A DNA stretch of 8,064 nucleotides from an uncultured Paracoccaceae bacterium (GTDB lineage: Bacteria; Pseudomonadota; Alphaproteobacteria; Rhodobacterales; Rhodobacteraceae): NCBI GenBank assembly GCA_937132145.1, contig CAKZNY010000084.1:1-8064 (forward strand), given 5' to 3'. The number at the start of each line of letters is the position of its first letter. Within the stretch, counting starts at the first letter, position 1. Below are positions 5,863 through 8,064 of the stretch, in pieces. Position numbers and translations under genes: made by a program. Under the pieces are notes generated by a model. It was not told where the DNA came from. It did not search any database and saw only the letters and a list, made by a program, of their open reading frames with translations.

Positions 5863-6861
5863 CTAAGCCAGCTTTTCTGCGTGATGGCAGGCTACCATAT
5901 GTTCTTCGCTGGTTTGTCTGAACTCCGGAAGCTCTGTTCGACATTTCTCGTCGGCATGTGGGCAACGGGCGTTGAAAGCGCAGCCAGCCGGTAGGTTGAA
6001 CGGGCTAGGGGGCTCGCCACTGATTGTTGCACGGGATTTGCGCGCGCGCGGGTCAGGGACAGGCACGGCGGCGATCAGTGCCTTGGTGTAGGGGTGCATC
6101 GGGTTTTCCAGCAAATCTTCACTGTCGGCCAGCTCGACAATCCGGCCCAGATACATCACCGCGATGCGCGAACTGATGTGGCGCACGATGCTCAGATCAT
6201 GGGTGATGAACAAATACGTCAGCCCGAGTTTCTTTTGCAAATCGACCAGCAGATTGATCACCTGTGCCTGCACCGACACATCCAGCGCGGACACACTTTC
6301 ATCGCATACCACCAACTTGGGACGATTAATCAACGCACGCGCAATCACCACCCGTTGCTGCTGACCGCCCGATAACTGGTGGGGATAACGCTCCAGTAAA
6401 TGCTCGGGCAGGCTGACCGATTCGATCATTTCCAGCACTTTGTCATGGCGGCTTTCAGGCTCACCCACATCGTGAATGTCCAGCGGTTCGCGGATTTGCG
6501 AGCCAATGGTAAGGCGCGGGTTCAGCGCCCCCAGCGGGTTTTGGAAGACCAGCTGCATTTCGCTGCGCATGCGACGCCATTCCTTTTTATCAAGGTTGGT
6601 GACGTCCTTGCCAAGGAACGTAACGGTGCCCGATGTTGGCTGAAGCAGGTTAAGGATCAGCAGGCCAAGGGTTGACTTGGCGCAACCGCTTTCGCCGACC
6701 AGCCCCAGCGTCTCGCCTTTACGCAGTTGAAGCGATACGCCGTTGACGGCATGCGCCACCCGGCGTTTACCAAACAACGATGTGCGCGGTCCGACAAAGT
6801 GGCGAACCAGATCGTGTGTTTCCAGAAGGATTTCATGTTTTTCAGTCGAAGGTATATTCAT
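5863..6861 (-). CDS. dppF: Dipeptide/oligopeptide ABC transporter ATPase, DppF/OppF type
   Basis: This is a 332-residue cytoplasmic ATPase of the peptide/nickel importer class. In order it shows: Walker A as GESGCAKST (56-64), Q-loop FQNP (106-109), signature LSGGQQQR (163-170), Walker B VVCDE (184-188), D-loop SALD (191-194) and H-loop His221. The C-terminal oligopeptide-transporter extension has NPMHPYTKAL (253-262) and four cysteines (294, 300, 307, 325), in the spacing known to bind a [4Fe-4S] cluster in DppD/DppF proteins. Walker A normally reads GESGCGKST; here the glycine before Lys62 is alanine (codon GCC at 6681-6679 instead of GGC). This may lower ATP binding. The start overlaps the DppD stop (ATGA). 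It is the last gene of the visible operon. The substrate could be peptides or another small solute; family assignment is firm. Confidence 0.93.
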   Translation of the reverse strand: MNIPSTEKHEILLETHDLVRHFVGPRTSLFGKRRVAHAVNGVSLQLRKGETLGLVGESGCAKSTLGLLILNLLQPTSGTVTFLGKDVTNLDKKEWRRMRSEMQLVFQNPLGALNPRLTIGSQIREPLDIHDVGEPESRHDKVLEMIESVSLPEHLLERYPHQLSGGQQQRVVIARALINRPKLVVCDESVSALDVSVQAQVINLLVDLQKKLGLTYLFITHDLSIVRHISSRIAVMYLGRIVELADSEDLLENPMHPYTKALIAAVPVPDPRARKSRATISGEPPSPFNLPAGCAFNARCPHADEKCRTELPEFRQTSEEHMVACHHAEKLA

Positions 6862-7847
6862 GGAGCAGTCACCGGATGAATGCAGGCGACCCGACGGGTG
6901 GCGCTGACTCTGTGGAATTCCGGCCTAACGCCGGTACAGTTATCGCTGCAATGACCGCAACGTGGCTCGAAGCGGCACCCCTCGACAAATTCATGCGGAG
7001 GGGGGGCGGCACCTGCAATGGCGCTTAGGCGCTCGACTTTGCGATCGACACGTGGCAGGGAATTGAGCAGGCCCTTCGTATAGTGGTGCAAGGGGTTGTC
7101 GAACAAATCCAGCACCGGCGCTTCCTCGACAATACGCCCTGCGTACATCACCGCCACGTCATCGGCGGCTTCGGCAATGACACCCAGATCATGGGTGATC
7201 AGTATCAGCGCCATGCCCAGATCTTTTTTAAGATCGGACAGCAGTTCCAGTATTTGCGCCTGAATCGTCACATCAAGGGCCGTTGTTGGTTCGTCCGCGA
7301 TCAACAGCTTGGGCTCGCAAGCGATGGCCATGGCGATCATCGCGCGCTGTCGCATACCACCGGAAAATTCAAAAGCATATTGGCGGAAACGCTGAGCTGC
7401 GTCCGGAATTCCTACACGCGCCAACATCTCGATGGACATTTCAGTCGCCCTTGCCTTGTTCATGTCCGAATGGATCAGCAACTGTTCCACCATTTGATCG
7501 CCAATGGAAATGGCGGGGGCAAAACTCGCCATGGGTTCCTGAAAGATCATTGAAATCGCACCGCCGCGAATCACCAATCGTTCCTTCGGACGCAGTGAAA
7601 GCACGTCCACTTGCTCCTCGCCCAGGTTCAGCGTAATGCTGCTTTTGGGGTCGTAAACGGCGTTATCCGGGTTTAGAAGCATCAGCGCCTTGGCTGTCAC
7701 CGACTTGCCCGAACCGCTCTCGCCGACCAGCCCGAGGATTTCGCCCGGCGCTATGTCGAAAGTCACATTCTCGACCGCGGTCACCAGGCCTTCGTCGGTT
7801 CTGAAGTGGACGGATAGATCTTTTACTGAAATCAACGGTTTCGTCAT
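6858..7847 (-). CDS. dppD: Dipeptide/oligopeptide ABC transporter ATPase, DppD/OppD type
   Basis: This 329-residue protein is the partner ATPase that would pair with the DppF-type subunit under the two permeases and power uptake of peptides from a periplasmic binding protein. Its motifs are all canonical: Walker A GESGSGKS (42-49), Q-loop FQEP (102-105), signature FSGGMRQR (161-168), Walker B LLIADE (181-186), D-loop ALD (190-192) and H-loop His219. The C-terminal extension contains NPLHHYTKGLL (251-261) and cysteines 291, 297, 304 and 322, with the same spacing as in the neighbouring ATPase, plus an extra Cys300; a [4Fe-4S] cluster is expected from the family. Both ends overlap neighbours by ATGA, with the permease upstream and the DppF type downstream. 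The FSGGM signature and helical region are normal for DppD. With an intact Walker A, it may carry the main ATPase site. Confidence 0.94.
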   Translation of the reverse strand: MTKPLISVKDLSVHFRTDEGLVTAVENVTFDIAPGEILGLVGESGSGKSVTAKALMLLNPDNAVYDPKSSITLNLGEEQVDVLSLRPKERLVIRGGAISMIFQEPMASFAPAISIGDQMVEQLLIHSDMNKARATEMSIEMLARVGIPDAAQRFRQYAFEFSGGMRQRAMIAMAIACEPKLLIADEPTTALDVTIQAQILELLSDLKKDLGMALILITHDLGVIAEAADDVAVMYAGRIVEEAPVLDLFDNPLHHYTKGLLNSLPRVDRKVERLSAIAGAAPPPHEFVEGCRFEPRCGHCSDNCTGVRPEFHRVSATRRVACIHPVTAP

Positions 7848-8064
7848 TTTTTGGTATCCGCATAGGGATCCGCAGCGTCACGCAGTCCGTCCCCAACAAA
7901 AACAAAGGCAAGCACCAGGACGATGAAGAAAATAACCGGTATAAAATACCATTGGTAATTGAGCAGGACATCCGCGCTGGTCACCTGTTGCAGCATCACG
8001 CCCAGTGAATTCACAGGGTCTTTCAAACCCAGGCCGATAAAGCTGAGCGCCGTCTCGGAGAGCA
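7844..8064 (-). CDS. dppC: Peptide ABC transporter permease, DppC/OppC type (C-terminal part)
   Basis: Only the last ~73 residues are visible; the frame runs open to the right window edge, so the start lies outside. The first residues read LSETALSFIGLGLKDP, which directly follows the ATPase-coupling loop in BPD-type permeases and is characteristic of DppC/OppC. A final transmembrane helix (WYFIPVIFFIVLVLAFVFVG) follows, then GDGLRDAADPYADTKK, the conserved cytoplasmic tail of this family. The protein would form one half of the membrane channel with a DppB-type partner. Its stop overlaps the DppD start (ATGA), so permease and ATPases are co-translated. Internal TTG/GTG codons near 8026 are not real starts. 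Confidence 0.9.
   Translation of the reverse strand, partial: LSETALSFIGLGLKDPVNSLGVMLQQVTSADVLLNYQWYFIPVIFFIVLVLAFVFVGDGLRDAADPYADTKK

Noticed and set aside
7083..7553. A 156-codon plus-strand frame over the DppD-type gene
   Set aside because: Antisense to a canonical ABC ATPase with all motifs; the His/Gln-rich translation is typical of a shadow frame.
1..8064. Insertion sequences, integrase, tRNA genes or CRISPR arrays
   Set aside because: No transposase or integrase coding, no tRNA-like cloverleaf and no regularly spaced repeats were seen on either strand.

Overview
The window looks like chromosomal DNA of an alphaproteobacterium, most likely a Rhodobacterales (Roseobacter/Rhodobacter-type) species. 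I infer this from the protein families, tight ATGA-overlapping operons and moderately high G+C; no marker gene in the window proves it. It splits into two parts around a gene-poor gap at about 4105-4430.

Left part (1-4105), metal/thiol/haem-flavoured accessory genes. A CcdA/DsbD-type membrane protein runs in from the left edge and overlaps an MFS transporter by ATGA. Facing them is a secreted protein of unknown family (minus strand); a hairpin terminator lies between. A small polytopic membrane protein of unknown function diverges from the secreted-protein gene across a 222-bp gap that holds a repeat/dyad. Its 3' end nearly meets a convergent gene for a membrane-anchored c-type cytochrome. 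Back to back with the cytochrome is a CopZ-like copper chaperone, preceded by a promoter with the 19-bp spacer typical of MerR-family (CueR-type) control. The cytochrome's upstream region carries the same TTGACCTTCC decamer on the other strand. No MerR-type regulator, copper ATPase or oxidase lies in the window, so a partner locus is expected elsewhere.

Middle (4105-4610). A strong rho-independent terminator ends the chaperone unit. It is followed by an unassigned hairpin/dyad, a possible promoter, and a small putative ORF coupled by ATGA to the next gene.

Right part (4610-8064). A PLP-dependent trans-sulfuration (Cys/Met metabolism) enzyme is split into two frames at a TAATG junction, so it is probably a frameshifted pseudogene. 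Convergent to it is the distal end of a dipeptide/oligopeptide ABC transporter operon on the minus strand: the DppC-type permease C-terminus (cut by the window edge), then the DppD-type and DppF-type ATPases, all joined by ATGA overlaps. The DppF-type ATPase has Ala in place of the invariant Walker A glycine just before the catalytic lysine. The DppA binding protein and DppB permease are not in view.
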